Positions 1 to 7,277 of a DNA stretch of 20,251 bases are shown here, one piece after another; position 1 is the stretch's first letter; every line of letters begins with the position of its first letter. The stretch lies in contig CAMUHA010000038.1 of assembly GCA_947088515.1 (NCBI GenBank), forward strand, positions 1 to 20,251, in the 5' to 3' direction. A model generated the notes under the pieces. That model saw nothing but the letters and a program-made list of their open reading frames with translations, did no database searches and was not told the origin of the DNA. The stretch is from an uncultured bacterium. Its GTDB lineage: Bacteria; Bacillota; Clostridia; Lachnospirales; Lachnospiraceae. The translations under genes were made by a program, and so were the position numbers.

Positions 1-2524
1 TGTTGTACTCGTATTGAAAGCCTGCACAGTGGTATTTGGAACTGATAACCGGCTGGTCTGCAGTATCGAAATAGTGCCGGGAGGATAGCCGCCCGGTGCT
101 GTTATCATATGTATAGCGTTGGATGGCGCAGCCGATATCGGTTCTAAGGACGGGGGCGCCTGTCTCATCAAAGTAGCGTTCTTCCTGCTTCTGGCCAAAG
201 CTGTAGATGAAATGGATGGCGGAGGCACCGGTAGTTTTATCCGGAACGGGTTTAAAAGTCTGCTCCTGCCAGCCTTCATAGCGTTTGCTGGTCAACCGTC
301 CGGCTTCAAATTCCTGATAAATCACTGCATAACCGGTATCAAAGCGGTTGGCAGGCTGTCCGTTTTCATCATTGTACCAGATGCGGGTCTGGTTTCCATT
401 GTCTGCGTATTCATAATGGATTTCCGCTATCCGGTAATCTTTACGACAGGTGGGGTTCCCTTTGGTGTTATAATAAGATTCCTGGATTTTGAATCCCCTT
501 TCATCATAAAGCTGCTCCATAATGGCATATCCAAGTTTGGTATTAAGGGTTAAATTTCCTTTGTGGTCAAGGTATTCTATAACTGTGGCTTTATCCGTTG
601 TGTCAGAGTCATAGGTATACCTAACCTGTGTGTACCCGCCGTCTGCCTGACCAGGCTGGCCGTCAGTTCCTAAATAAGATTCGCTGATGATGCGGAACTG
701 GTCGTCATACTCAAAAATCTTTACTGCATATCCATCTTCACAAAAAGCGGGATTTTCCTCAGCGTCATGATAACTGATTTTGGAAATGTTTCCTTGCTTA
801 TTTATAATGTGCCGGATATGTGAATAATTTCGGGTAAATTCATTGTCCTCATCCGAAGCGGGAGAGTTGGCAGCGGATGAGTTGAAAGAGGCATTGGTCT
901 GCCGGTCCTGTATTCCGCTTCGCTTTGCTGTGGCAGTTTCCTGAAAAGCAGGCATCCATGTTGTATTGCGTCCGGCTAAAGCGGCAGGCATGGTATCTGC
1001 TCTTGCCAGAACTGTTTCTGCTAGGGAAAGATCAGAAACAGTATAGCTGGCGCTGGAATCAGTGCCTGTTATATCAGAATCTTCCATAACATAAGCTTCC
1101 TCTCCCAAAGAACTTCCCGCACAATCCAGAGAAATGGAAATGAACTGGCTGCCGTCCGCTTTTTCTTTGGAAAAGGAAACCATGTGGCTTTGCAGGCGTT
1201 TGTCTTTTACGGGTTCATCATTAAAGCCCAGAAAGGTTTCCTGGATAAGGGCGCCGTCTTTATAGCTATACTGGTAGATATAAACATCATTTGAATCAAA
1301 CTGCCAGTCATTTTTACGGTTTAACTGTTTACGCTCAATAAGATTGCCATTGTCATCGTAGGAAAATCTTTCACTAAATACACCCTGGAAACCTTCTGTT
1401 GGCTCCTGCTTGTCCTTATCGCCATAATAACAGATGCCGCCAAGCTGGCCGTTTTCCTTATATTCAAAAGTAACAGTCATAATGCCTAATTTGTTGCAAA
1501 CAGGATTTCCGTTAATATCAAGATAGCAAAGCTCCGTAAGACGTTTTTCCCCATTGTAGGTATAACGCTCACCGTTTACGCCATACAGATTATAAATATA
1601 AGGGCTTAATCTGCGCATTTCAGGCAGGCCGTCAGCGTTATAGACAATCTCCAGCTGGGAGGCGGCGGACTTTTCAACAGTTTGCCCTTCTGGTATGCGC
1701 ATAAGGGTGGAATTTAACAATTGCGGCTGGTCATCGGCTGAATAGCTGGTAATCTCAAACCTGTCATATGCGTTTTTGGAAAGGGCTAAAATCTGTTTCC
1801 CGTTATAATCATAATAAGAGATTTCGGAAGGAGACTGTCTTCCCTGGGCAGTAGTATAGTTGTAGACTGTGCGGGCTGGGGGCTGGAAAAATTCCATGCT
1901 ATAAGCGGTAGAGTACTGCCTCATCAGTTCAGGTTGTCGGTAGGAGTCTTCGAGGGTTAGTTCCATACGTCCTGCAAAGGTGTAATTTTCAATTTTCCAG
2001 TAGCAGGCCCGCTCTTTCCGTTCAGCGGCAGAGAGAGGAGTTCCAATTCCGACAGGAAGGCCGTAGATTTCTGTTACAGATGCAAAATATTCTGTTTTAT
2101 GGTAAAGGCGGCAGAAAGCTGCAGCCAGAAAAAACGTCAAAATAAGGATGGCGCCCACAGACAGGAAAAATCCTGTCCTGGATTTATGGTAAAAGGAGCG
2201 AAGACGCAAAGCGGCCGTTTTTAATGTCTGCACTTCCATAGCCTTTAAAAAGCGTAAAAAGGGCTGGAGAAATGGAAAATGTAAAAGTTCACGGATAATA
2301 TTTAGAATTAGTATCCAAAATACAATTTTGGCAAAAATCAGTATAACGGAATTTCCCTGATATTCGGCAGAACCAGGACTTATGTAAATATAGGCCATCA
2401 AACCGATAATACTGGAAAGCAGCCCGGCAATATTATTCCAGGTAACTTGTGTCTTTTCCTGGTTGGCGGAGTTTTTGCTTTCCTTCCAGCAGGTTTTCAG
2501 TACATCCGTAAATCGTTTAAACAT
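1..2524 (-). CDS. Membrane-anchored YD/RHS-like repeat protein, 3' end beyond window
   Basis: The minus frame is open from ATG at 2522-2524 to the left edge, giving about 841 codons with no stop. The ATG is preceded by AAGGAGG (2531-2537). The N-terminus has three hydrophobic segments at about residues 31-49, 59-78 and 117-138, so it is a membrane anchor. After these come many loosely spaced units with the pattern Y-x-Y-D-x-x-G-x ... Y-x-D-x-x-G-x-P (for example FSYDDNGNLIER, QLYDERGFKIQESYYNTKGNP, FEYDDQFRIISESYLGTDGQP). The spacing is about 40 residues, as in YD/RHS-type repeats. A Ser/Ala/Thr-rich stretch at about residues 475-565 interrupts the repeats. Such repeats usually form extended beta structures on exported proteins. 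A role at the cell surface is inferred, and I do not recognise a specific family. Any toxin or C-terminal domain would lie outside the window. It is transcribed divergently from the polysaccharide operon. Confidence 0.85.
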   Translation of the reverse strand, partial: MFKRFTDVLKTCWKESKNSANQEKTQVTWNNIAGLLSSIIGLMAYIYISPGSAEYQGNSVILIFAKIVFWILILNIIRELLHFPFLQPFLRFLKAMEVQTLKTAALRLRSFYHKSRTGFFLSVGAILILTFFLAAAFCRLYHKTEYFASVTEIYGLPVGIGTPLSAAERKERACYWKIENYTFAGRMELTLEDSYRQPELMRQYSTAYSMEFFQPPARTVYNYTTAQGRQSPSEISYYDYNGKQILALSKNAYDRFEITSYSADDQPQLLNSTLMRIPEGQTVEKSAASQLEIVYNADGLPEMRRLSPYIYNLYGVNGERYTYNGEKRLTELCYLDINGNPVCNKLGIMTVTFEYKENGQLGGICYYGDKDKQEPTEGFQGVFSERFSYDDNGNLIERKQLNRKNDWQFDSNDVYIYQYSYKDGALIQETFLGFNDEPVKDKRLQSHMVSFSKEKADGSQFISISLDCAGSSLGEEAYVMEDSDITGTDSSASYTVSDLSLAETVLARADTMPAALAGRNTTWMPAFQETATAKRSGIQDRQTNASFNSSAANSPASDEDNEFTRNYSHIRHIINKQGNISKISYHDAEENPAFCEDGYAVKIFEYDDQFRIISESYLGTDGQPGQADGGYTQVRYTYDSDTTDKATVIEYLDHKGNLTLNTKLGYAIMEQLYDERGFKIQESYYNTKGNPTCRKDYRIAEIHYEYADNGNQTRIWYNDENGQPANRFDTGYAVIYQEFEAGRLTSKRYEGWQEQTFKPVPDKTTGASAIHFIYSFGQKQEERYFDETGAPVLRTDIGCAIQRYTYDNSTGRLSSRHYFDTADQPVISSKYHCAGFQYEYN

Positions 2525-2631
2525 AATTTTTCCTCCTTATGTCCAGACTATTTTGATAATTGCAAAACAGAAAAATCCCAAAAATCCGGCAGGTTTGTAT
2601 GATTTGCAATTATTAAAAAGGTTACTGCCAA

Positions 2632-2661
2632 ATTATACCATATTAACTAAAATACCGACAA
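2632..2661 (-). promoter_or_regulatory. Candidate promoter for the YD-repeat gene
   Basis: On the minus strand there is a perfect TATAAT (2632-2637). TTGTCG (2656-2661), which matches TTGACA at four of six bases, lies 18 bases upstream. The resulting leader is about 100 nt long. This is a consensus match only. Confidence 0.5.
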
Positions 2662-2769
2662 TATATGACAGATATTACAAGAAGTCTGATTATTACATGG
2701 AGAAAACCTTTTTATTACATCAGACAAAAAAAGCTGTAATTTCCATAGGAACAATAAGTAAAGAGTTTT

Positions 2770-2798
2770 TGATTTGTGGGTAAAATTATGCTATACTA
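2770..2798 (+). promoter_or_regulatory. Promoter for the polysaccharide operon
   Basis: TTGATT (2770-2775), a 17-base spacer and TATACT (2793-2798) form a good housekeeping-type promoter. The predicted leader before the ATG at 2841 is about 35 nt. It is the only strong plus-strand promoter seen upstream of the run of genes from 2841. Confidence 0.65.
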
Positions 2799-2840
2799 TA
2801 ACGAACGGCATAAAAGTCTGCCAGAAAAAGGAATTTACTG

Positions 2841-3551
2841 ATGAAATGTTTAATTATAATACCAGCCTACAATGAGGCTGAAAGCATAGAAAAGGTAGTC
2901 GACAATCTGGTCAGGAATTATCCCCAGTATGACTATATTATTATTAATGATGGCTCCACAGACGCCACAGAGGAAATTTGTATCAAAAATCATTATCAGG
3001 TACTAAACCTTCCTATCAATATGGGAATTGGCGGCGCAGTACAGACGGGGTACTGCTATGCGAGAGATAATGGCTATGACGCCGCTGTTCAGATAGACGG
3101 GGACGGACAGCATGATGTTTCTTTTCTTTCAGAAATGTTAAAGCCTTTGGAGGATGGACAGGCTGATATCGTAATCGGTTCCCGTTTTGTGGAAAAGGAA
3201 GGATTCCAGTCTTCATGGCTCCGGCGGGTGGGCATCCGCTTTTTGAGTAATTTGGGATGGCTCCTTACAGGTAGCAGAGTAAAAGATATTACCAGCGGCT
3301 ACCGGGTGGTTGACAGACGGTTTATACAGATTTTTTCCCAGGATTATCCGGCAGATTATCCGGAGCCTGAGGCGGTGGTGATTGCGTCTGTGCATGGCGG
3401 CAGGATTGCAGAATATCCGGTGGTTATGAGAGAGAGGGAAAAGGGAGAAAGCTCCATTACCCTTAAGAAATCCGTTTATTATATGTGCAAGGTGACGCTG
3501 GCCATGATTGTCCGGCGTATTAGTTTTGGTGTCAGAAGACAGGAGGGATAG
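2841..3551 (+). CDS. Family 2 glycosyltransferase (dolichol-phosphate-mannose-synthase-like)
   Basis: This 236-residue GT-A fold glycosyltransferase of family GT2 probably transfers a sugar from a nucleotide donor to a lipid or glycan acceptor on the cytoplasmic face of the membrane. The N-terminus has IIIPAYNEAESI (residues 5-16), then INDGSTD (35-41) and the metal-binding D-G-D of IDGDGQHD (85-92). ITSGYR and a C-terminal basic segment follow. It lacks the two C-terminal membrane helices of GtrB-type enzymes and is short, as is usual for the DPM1/DPG-synthase-like branch. AAAGGA (2827-2832) sits 8 bases before the ATG. The next gene, a DUF2304 protein, begins one base after this stop. That pair recurs in bacterial polysaccharide loci and may supply the membrane partner. 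The donor and acceptor cannot be read from the sequence. Confidence 0.9.
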   Translation: MKCLIIIPAYNEAESIEKVVDNLVRNYPQYDYIIINDGSTDATEEICIKNHYQVLNLPINMGIGGAVQTGYCYARDNGYDAAVQIDGDGQHDVSFLSEMLKPLEDGQADIVIGSRFVEKEGFQSSWLRRVGIRFLSNLGWLLTGSRVKDITSGYRVVDRRFIQIFSQDYPADYPEPEAVVIASVHGGRIAEYPVVMREREKGESSITLKKSVYYMCKVTLAMIVRRISFGVRRQEG

Positions 3552-3552
3552 C

Positions 3553-4050
3553 ATGATTCCATCTACATTGCGGTTTACCCTTTGTATTGCGGTAGTTTGT
3601 TATTTTATTATTATTTTATACTATTTAAAAAAGAGAATGCTGGATTTAAAGTATACGCTGCTATGGCTGGTGGCCGGGATGGTGATGGGGGTTATGGTAT
3701 TTTTCCCGGAACTGCTGGTCCGTTTTGTAAGGATTCTTGGCATTGAAAGTAATATGAACGGCCTGTATGTGCTGCTTCTTTCTTTTATAATAGCAATTCT
3801 GATGGCCCTTACATCCATTGCTTCCAGACAGACTCTTAAGATAAAGATACTGGTTCAGGAAATCAGCATGATGGAAAAACGGATACGGGATTTGGAAAAT
3901 GAGCAGAAGGACTTTCGGAAAATACCGGAGATTTTGCCCAAAGTGCAGGAAGCTTCCAGCCATAATCATGAACGGGAAACAGACTCCGGGCAGTCATGGG
4001 AGGCGGTAGCCGCAGGCAAAAAAAAAGATAAAAAGAAGAAAGGAAAATAA
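3553..4050 (+). CDS. DUF2304 family membrane protein
   Basis: This is a 165-residue protein. The start at 3553 is chosen because AGGAGG (3541-3546) precedes it by 6 bases; an in-frame ATG at 3508 lies inside the previous gene and has no such site. It has three hydrophobic segments, at about residues 4-24, 36-55 and 69-89, with the conserved-looking L-K-Y-T-L-L-W-L. A charged coiled-coil-like stretch (IKILVQEISMMEKRIRDLEN) follows, then a hydrophilic tail ending in a run of lysines. This order is typical of DUF2304 proteins, which sit next to GT2 enzymes in polysaccharide clusters and are thought to be their membrane partners; the exact function is unknown. The lysine tail is encoded by an A-rich stretch including nine A in a row (4018-4026). 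Confidence 0.85.
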   Translation: MIPSTLRFTLCIAVVCYFIIILYYLKKRMLDLKYTLLWLVAGMVMGVMVFFPELLVRFVRILGIESNMNGLYVLLLSFIIAILMALTSIASRQTLKIKILVQEISMMEKRIRDLENEQKDFRKIPEILPKVQEASSHNHERETDSGQSWEAVAAGKKKDKKKKGK

Positions 4051-4052
4051 AA

Positions 4053-5399
4053 ATGTTTCGTGAGATGACACAGCAGCAGGCGAAGGAAAAGATATTGGAG
4101 CTGGTAGGAGAATATTACGATACTTACAAGAAAAATAAAAAGGATTTTGAACCAGGGGACAGGATACCTTACGCTTCCAGGGTCTATGATGAAAAAGAGA
4201 TGCAGAATTTAGTGGACAGCGCACTGGAATTCTGGCTTACTTCAGGAAGGTATACGGAAGAATTTGAAAAACTGCTGTGCGATTATTTGCACATCAAATA
4301 CTGCTCTCTGGTAAATTCCGGTTCCTCAGCCAATCTGCTGGCGTTTATGGCTTTAACTTCTCCGCTTTTGGGGGAGCGTGCCATAAGAAGAGGGGATGAA
4401 GTGATTACGGTGGCGGCAGGATTTCCGACAACCGTAACGCCTGCCATTCAGTTTGGAGCTGTTCCGGTGTTTGTGGATGTAACAATTCCCCAATACAATA
4501 TAGATGTGGATATGCTAAAAGAGGCTTATTCAGAAAAAACAAAGGCAGTAATGATTGCCCATACGCTGGGAAATCCTTTTGACCTTAAGGCGGTAAAGCA
4601 GTTTTGTGAGACGCATAATCTGTGGCTTGTGGAGGATAACTGTGACGCCCTTGGTTCCATGTATGAGATGGATGGGGAAAAGGTATTTACAGGAACGGTT
4701 GGGGATATTGGAACTTCCAGCTTTTACCCTCCCCATCATATGACTATGGGAGAGGGCGGAGCGGTATACACTGACAATCCGCTCCTAAACAGGTGTATCC
4801 GGTCTTTCAGGGATTGGGGAAGAGATTGTGTGTGTCCGTCCGGAAGGGACAACTTGTGCGGACACAGGTTTGACAGACAGTATGGGGAGCTGCCCCTTGG
4901 GTATGACCATAAGTATGTGTATTCCCATTTTGGATATAACCTGAAAGCAACGGATATGCAGGCAGCTATAGGCTGTGCGCAGCTTCGCAAGTTCCCGGAA
5001 TTTGTAATAAGGAGAAAAGAGAATTTTGCCCGTTTGTACCTTAAGCTGGAGGAAGCGTCTGATAAGCTGATTCTGCCCAGAGCCTGTAAGGGAGGGGAGC
5101 CAAGCTGGTTTGGCTTCCTGATAACCTGCCAGGAGGGAGTGGACAGAAATGTGCTTGTACAGAAGCTGGAAGAGCGGGGGATTCAGACCCGGATGCTGTT
5201 TGCCGGAAATTTAACAAAGCATCCCTGCTTTGACCAGATGCGCAAAGAGGGACGGGGGTACCGGATTGTGGGGGATTTGAAGAACACGGACCGGATTATG
5301 AGCGATTCCTTCTGGATTGGCGTTTATCCGGGAATGACAGATTCCATGTTGGATTATATGGCGGAGAGCATTATTGAAATTATAAAGGAGTTTGACTGA
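4053..5399 (+). CDS. rfbH: CDP-4-keto-6-deoxy-D-glucose-3-dehydrase (RfbH/AscC-like, E1)
   Basis: This 448-residue protein belongs to the DegT/DnrJ/EryC1/StrS fold family but has the features of the E1 dehydrase, not of an aminotransferase. At the place where aminotransferases keep the PLP lysine, it has SFYPPHHMTMGEGG, so His228 replaces Lys. Four cysteines fit the E1 iron-sulfur ligands: Cys197 in DNCDALG, then Cys259-x-Cys261-x7-Cys269. In known E1 enzymes PMP and a [2Fe-2S] cluster remove the C3 hydroxyl of CDP-4-keto-6-deoxyglucose, and a separate reductase (E3) supplies electrons. No E3 gene is in the window. Asp195 of VEDNC is the expected cofactor-nitrogen ligand. GAAAGG (4038-4043) precedes the ATG; Met5 is an alternative start. 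The next gene, rfbG, makes the substrate of this enzyme and starts one base after this stop. Confidence 0.93.
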   Translation: MFREMTQQQAKEKILELVGEYYDTYKKNKKDFEPGDRIPYASRVYDEKEMQNLVDSALEFWLTSGRYTEEFEKLLCDYLHIKYCSLVNSGSSANLLAFMALTSPLLGERAIRRGDEVITVAAGFPTTVTPAIQFGAVPVFVDVTIPQYNIDVDMLKEAYSEKTKAVMIAHTLGNPFDLKAVKQFCETHNLWLVEDNCDALGSMYEMDGEKVFTGTVGDIGTSSFYPPHHMTMGEGGAVYTDNPLLNRCIRSFRDWGRDCVCPSGRDNLCGHRFDRQYGELPLGYDHKYVYSHFGYNLKATDMQAAIGCAQLRKFPEFVIRRKENFARLYLKLEEASDKLILPRACKGGEPSWFGFLITCQEGVDRNVLVQKLEERGIQTRMLFAGNLTKHPCFDQMRKEGRGYRIVGDLKNTDRIMSDSFWIGVYPGMTDSMLDYMAESIIEIIKEFD

Positions 5400-5400
5400 A

Positions 5401-6498
5401 ATGTCTGATTTAAGTTTCTTTAAAGGAAAAAAAGTGTTTATCACAGGGCATACCGGATTTAAAGGAAGCTGGATGTGCCAGGCGCTGCTTGGGGCCGGGG
5501 CGCAGGTTACAGGCTATGCCCTTAAGCCGGCAGCGGAGCCTGCCCTGTTTGACATACTAAAGCTAAAAGAACAGATGAATTCTATAGAGGGGGATGTGCG
5601 TGATGGGGAAAAGCTGTCAGGGGCGGTAAAGGAAAGCCTGCCGGAAATAGTAATTCATATGGCAGCCCAGCCCATTGTCAGGGAGTCCTATGAAAGGCCG
5701 GTTTATACCTATGAAACCAATGTAATGGGGACAGTCAATATTTTGGAAGCGGTGCGCAAAACTGACACAGTCCGTTCCTTTATCAATGTGACCACCGATA
5801 AGGTTTATCTGAATAAGGAGTGGATATGGGGATATAGGGAAAATGAGGAATTAAACGGATATGACCCATATTCTAACAGTAAATCCTGCGCGGAATTGGT
5901 GACTGGCTGCTACCAGCGCTCTTTTTTTGAAAAAAGAGACATTGCAATTTCAACCTTCCGGGCCGGAAACGTAATTGGAGGTGGGGATTTTGCAAGGGAC
6001 AGAATTATTCCAGATTGTGTAAGGGCAGCCAAAAAGGGGCAGGATATTATTATAAGGAACCCGGATTCCATAAGGCCTTATCAACATGTGCTGGAGCCTG
6101 TAATGGCATATCTAATGGCAGCAGAGGCGCAATATCAGGACATATCTTTAGCAGGCGCTTATAATATAGGCCCGGATGAAGAGGACAGTATTACATCCGG
6201 GAAAATTGCAGGGCTGTTTTGCAGTAAGTGGCAGGAATTATCGGGAAAAGAACAAAGCTGGGTGGCCCAGGGGGATCACGGACCCCATGAGGCCGGGCTT
6301 TTGAAACTGGATTGTGCGAAGGTGAAAGAGATTTTTGGATGGCGGCCGGTATGGAAAATTGAACAGACAGTAAAAGAGACGGCAGAGTGGTATTACCGGT
6401 TTTTGCAAAAAGAAGATATGATAGACTTTACGGCGAAACAGACACAGAAGTATATGGCTGGAAAAAACAATGGAACCAGGAGCAGGGAGGCTTTATGA
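5401..6498 (+). CDS. rfbG: CDP-glucose 4,6-dehydratase
   Basis: This 365-residue protein is an extended short-chain dehydrogenase. It converts CDP-D-glucose to CDP-4-keto-6-deoxy-D-glucose using tightly bound NAD. The N-terminal Rossmann motif is TGHTGFKG (residues 15-22), and the GHTGFKGSW form is characteristic of RfbG. The catalytic region shows TTDKVY (131-136) and Y-S-N-S-K (157-161), the YxxxK pair. RPYQHVLEPV in the C-terminal part is also family-typical. The ATG at 5401 is used because AAGGAG (5385-5390) precedes it; an in-frame TTG at 5392 is too close to that site. It lies between rfbH (one-base gap) and a glycosyltransferase (ATGA overlap), so translation is probably coupled. The usual CTP:glucose-1-phosphate cytidylyltransferase partner (RfbF) is not in the window. 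Confidence 0.94.
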   Translation: MSDLSFFKGKKVFITGHTGFKGSWMCQALLGAGAQVTGYALKPAAEPALFDILKLKEQMNSIEGDVRDGEKLSGAVKESLPEIVIHMAAQPIVRESYERPVYTYETNVMGTVNILEAVRKTDTVRSFINVTTDKVYLNKEWIWGYRENEELNGYDPYSNSKSCAELVTGCYQRSFFEKRDIAISTFRAGNVIGGGDFARDRIIPDCVRAAKKGQDIIIRNPDSIRPYQHVLEPVMAYLMAAEAQYQDISLAGAYNIGPDEEDSITSGKIAGLFCSKWQELSGKEQSWVAQGDHGPHEAGLLKLDCAKVKEIFGWRPVWKIEQTVKETAEWYYRFLQKEDMIDFTAKQTQKYMAGKNNGTRSREAL

Positions 6499-7262
6499 AA
6501 ACAGTTTCCCTGATCCTTACCACTTATAACAGTGCCGCAAATTTAACCCGTACGCTCCAAAGCATTGAGCGGCAGGATTACCCCCAAATTGAAGTGAACA
6601 TTAAGGACGGCGGTTCTGTGGATGATACACTGAAAATCATTAAAAAATACAAAAGTACCAGCCATAACAGGGTAAACTGGATTTCCAGCCCGGACAGGGG
6701 CATTTATGATGCCATGAATCAGGGCTATCAGTTATCAGGTGGGGACATTATCGTATTTTTTAATGATTTATTTTTGCGCAAAGATGCCATTTCCCGGATG
6801 GTGGAGCTGATAGAGTCTTCGCCGGAATGTGCGGGGGCTCATGCGGACCTTATTTATGCAGATGATGAAAAGGTGGTCCGGTACTGGAAAATGGGACCCC
6901 AGAGAAGCATCCGTCTTGGGTGGCTTCCGGGACATCCCACATTGTTTTTAAAAAGAGAAATTTATGAGAAATATGGTTTATACAATACCAACTATAAAAT
7001 TGCGGCAGATTATGAATTTATGATTCGTTTTTTAAAGGACAGGGAGAACAGACTTGCTTATCTGCCAGAAACGATTATCCGCATGTATTATGGGGGAACC
7101 AGCACTTCCAGCACAGGCAGTTACCTTGTGTCTTTAAAGGAAGGACATATGGCGCTTAGGGAAAATGGGATTAAAGGGGCAGTGTTAGCGGACGGGCTTA
7201 GGACGTGCAGGGTATTGCTCCAGTTTATCCACCGTCCACATAAAAGGCGTGATAACCATTAG
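6495..7262 (+). CDS. Family 2 glycosyltransferase (WcaE/WcaA-like)
   Basis: This is a 255-residue GT2 enzyme. The start is the ATG of an ATGA overlap with the rfbG stop, with AGGGAGG (6484-6490) 4 bases before it. The sequence opens with VSLILTTYNSAANL. It has the KDGGSVDDT variant of the donor-binding motif, then SPDRGIYDAMNQG, typical of the WcaE-like GT2 branch. FFNDLFL stands at the usual D-x-D position, where a single Asp is seen, and HPTLFLKREIY and AADYEFMIRFL follow. There is no membrane helix, so it is likely cytoplasmic or peripheral. Its position directly after rfbH-rfbG suggests that it transfers the CDP-derived deoxysugar or a neighbouring residue of the same repeat unit, which is inference. 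Confidence 0.9.
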   Translation: MKTVSLILTTYNSAANLTRTLQSIERQDYPQIEVNIKDGGSVDDTLKIIKKYKSTSHNRVNWISSPDRGIYDAMNQGYQLSGGDIIVFFNDLFLRKDAISRMVELIESSPECAGAHADLIYADDEKVVRYWKMGPQRSIRLGWLPGHPTLFLKREIYEKYGLYNTNYKIAADYEFMIRFLKDRENRLAYLPETIIRMYYGGTSTSSTGSYLVSLKEGHMALRENGIKGAVLADGLRTCRVLLQFIHRPHKRRDNH

Positions 7263-7277
7263 AAAGAGAGGGCTTTT

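Larger units (their letters stand above)
2525..2840. other. Divergent intergenic region with promoters and ATTACA repeats
   Basis: These 316 bases separate the divergent YD-repeat gene and the glycosyltransferase operon. I see no convincing gene. An open frame at 2463-2783 mostly overlaps the YD gene and has no ribosome binding site. Besides the two promoters listed separately, the centre has three ATTACA-containing words (near 2672, 2691 and 2712). It also has a 7-bp inverted repeat, GTCTGAT (2684-2690) with ATCAGAC (2719-2725). This arrangement would suit a regulator site between the two promoters, which is inference. Confidence 0.4.

Noticed and set aside
119..553. Plus-strand open frame of 144 codons
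   Set aside because: It is antisense to the YD-repeat gene, whose minus frame stays open across the whole stretch with coherent repeat motifs.
2463..2783. Plus-strand open frame of 106 codons
   Set aside because: It starts inside the YD-repeat gene on the opposite strand, runs through both promoters, and lacks a ribosome site.
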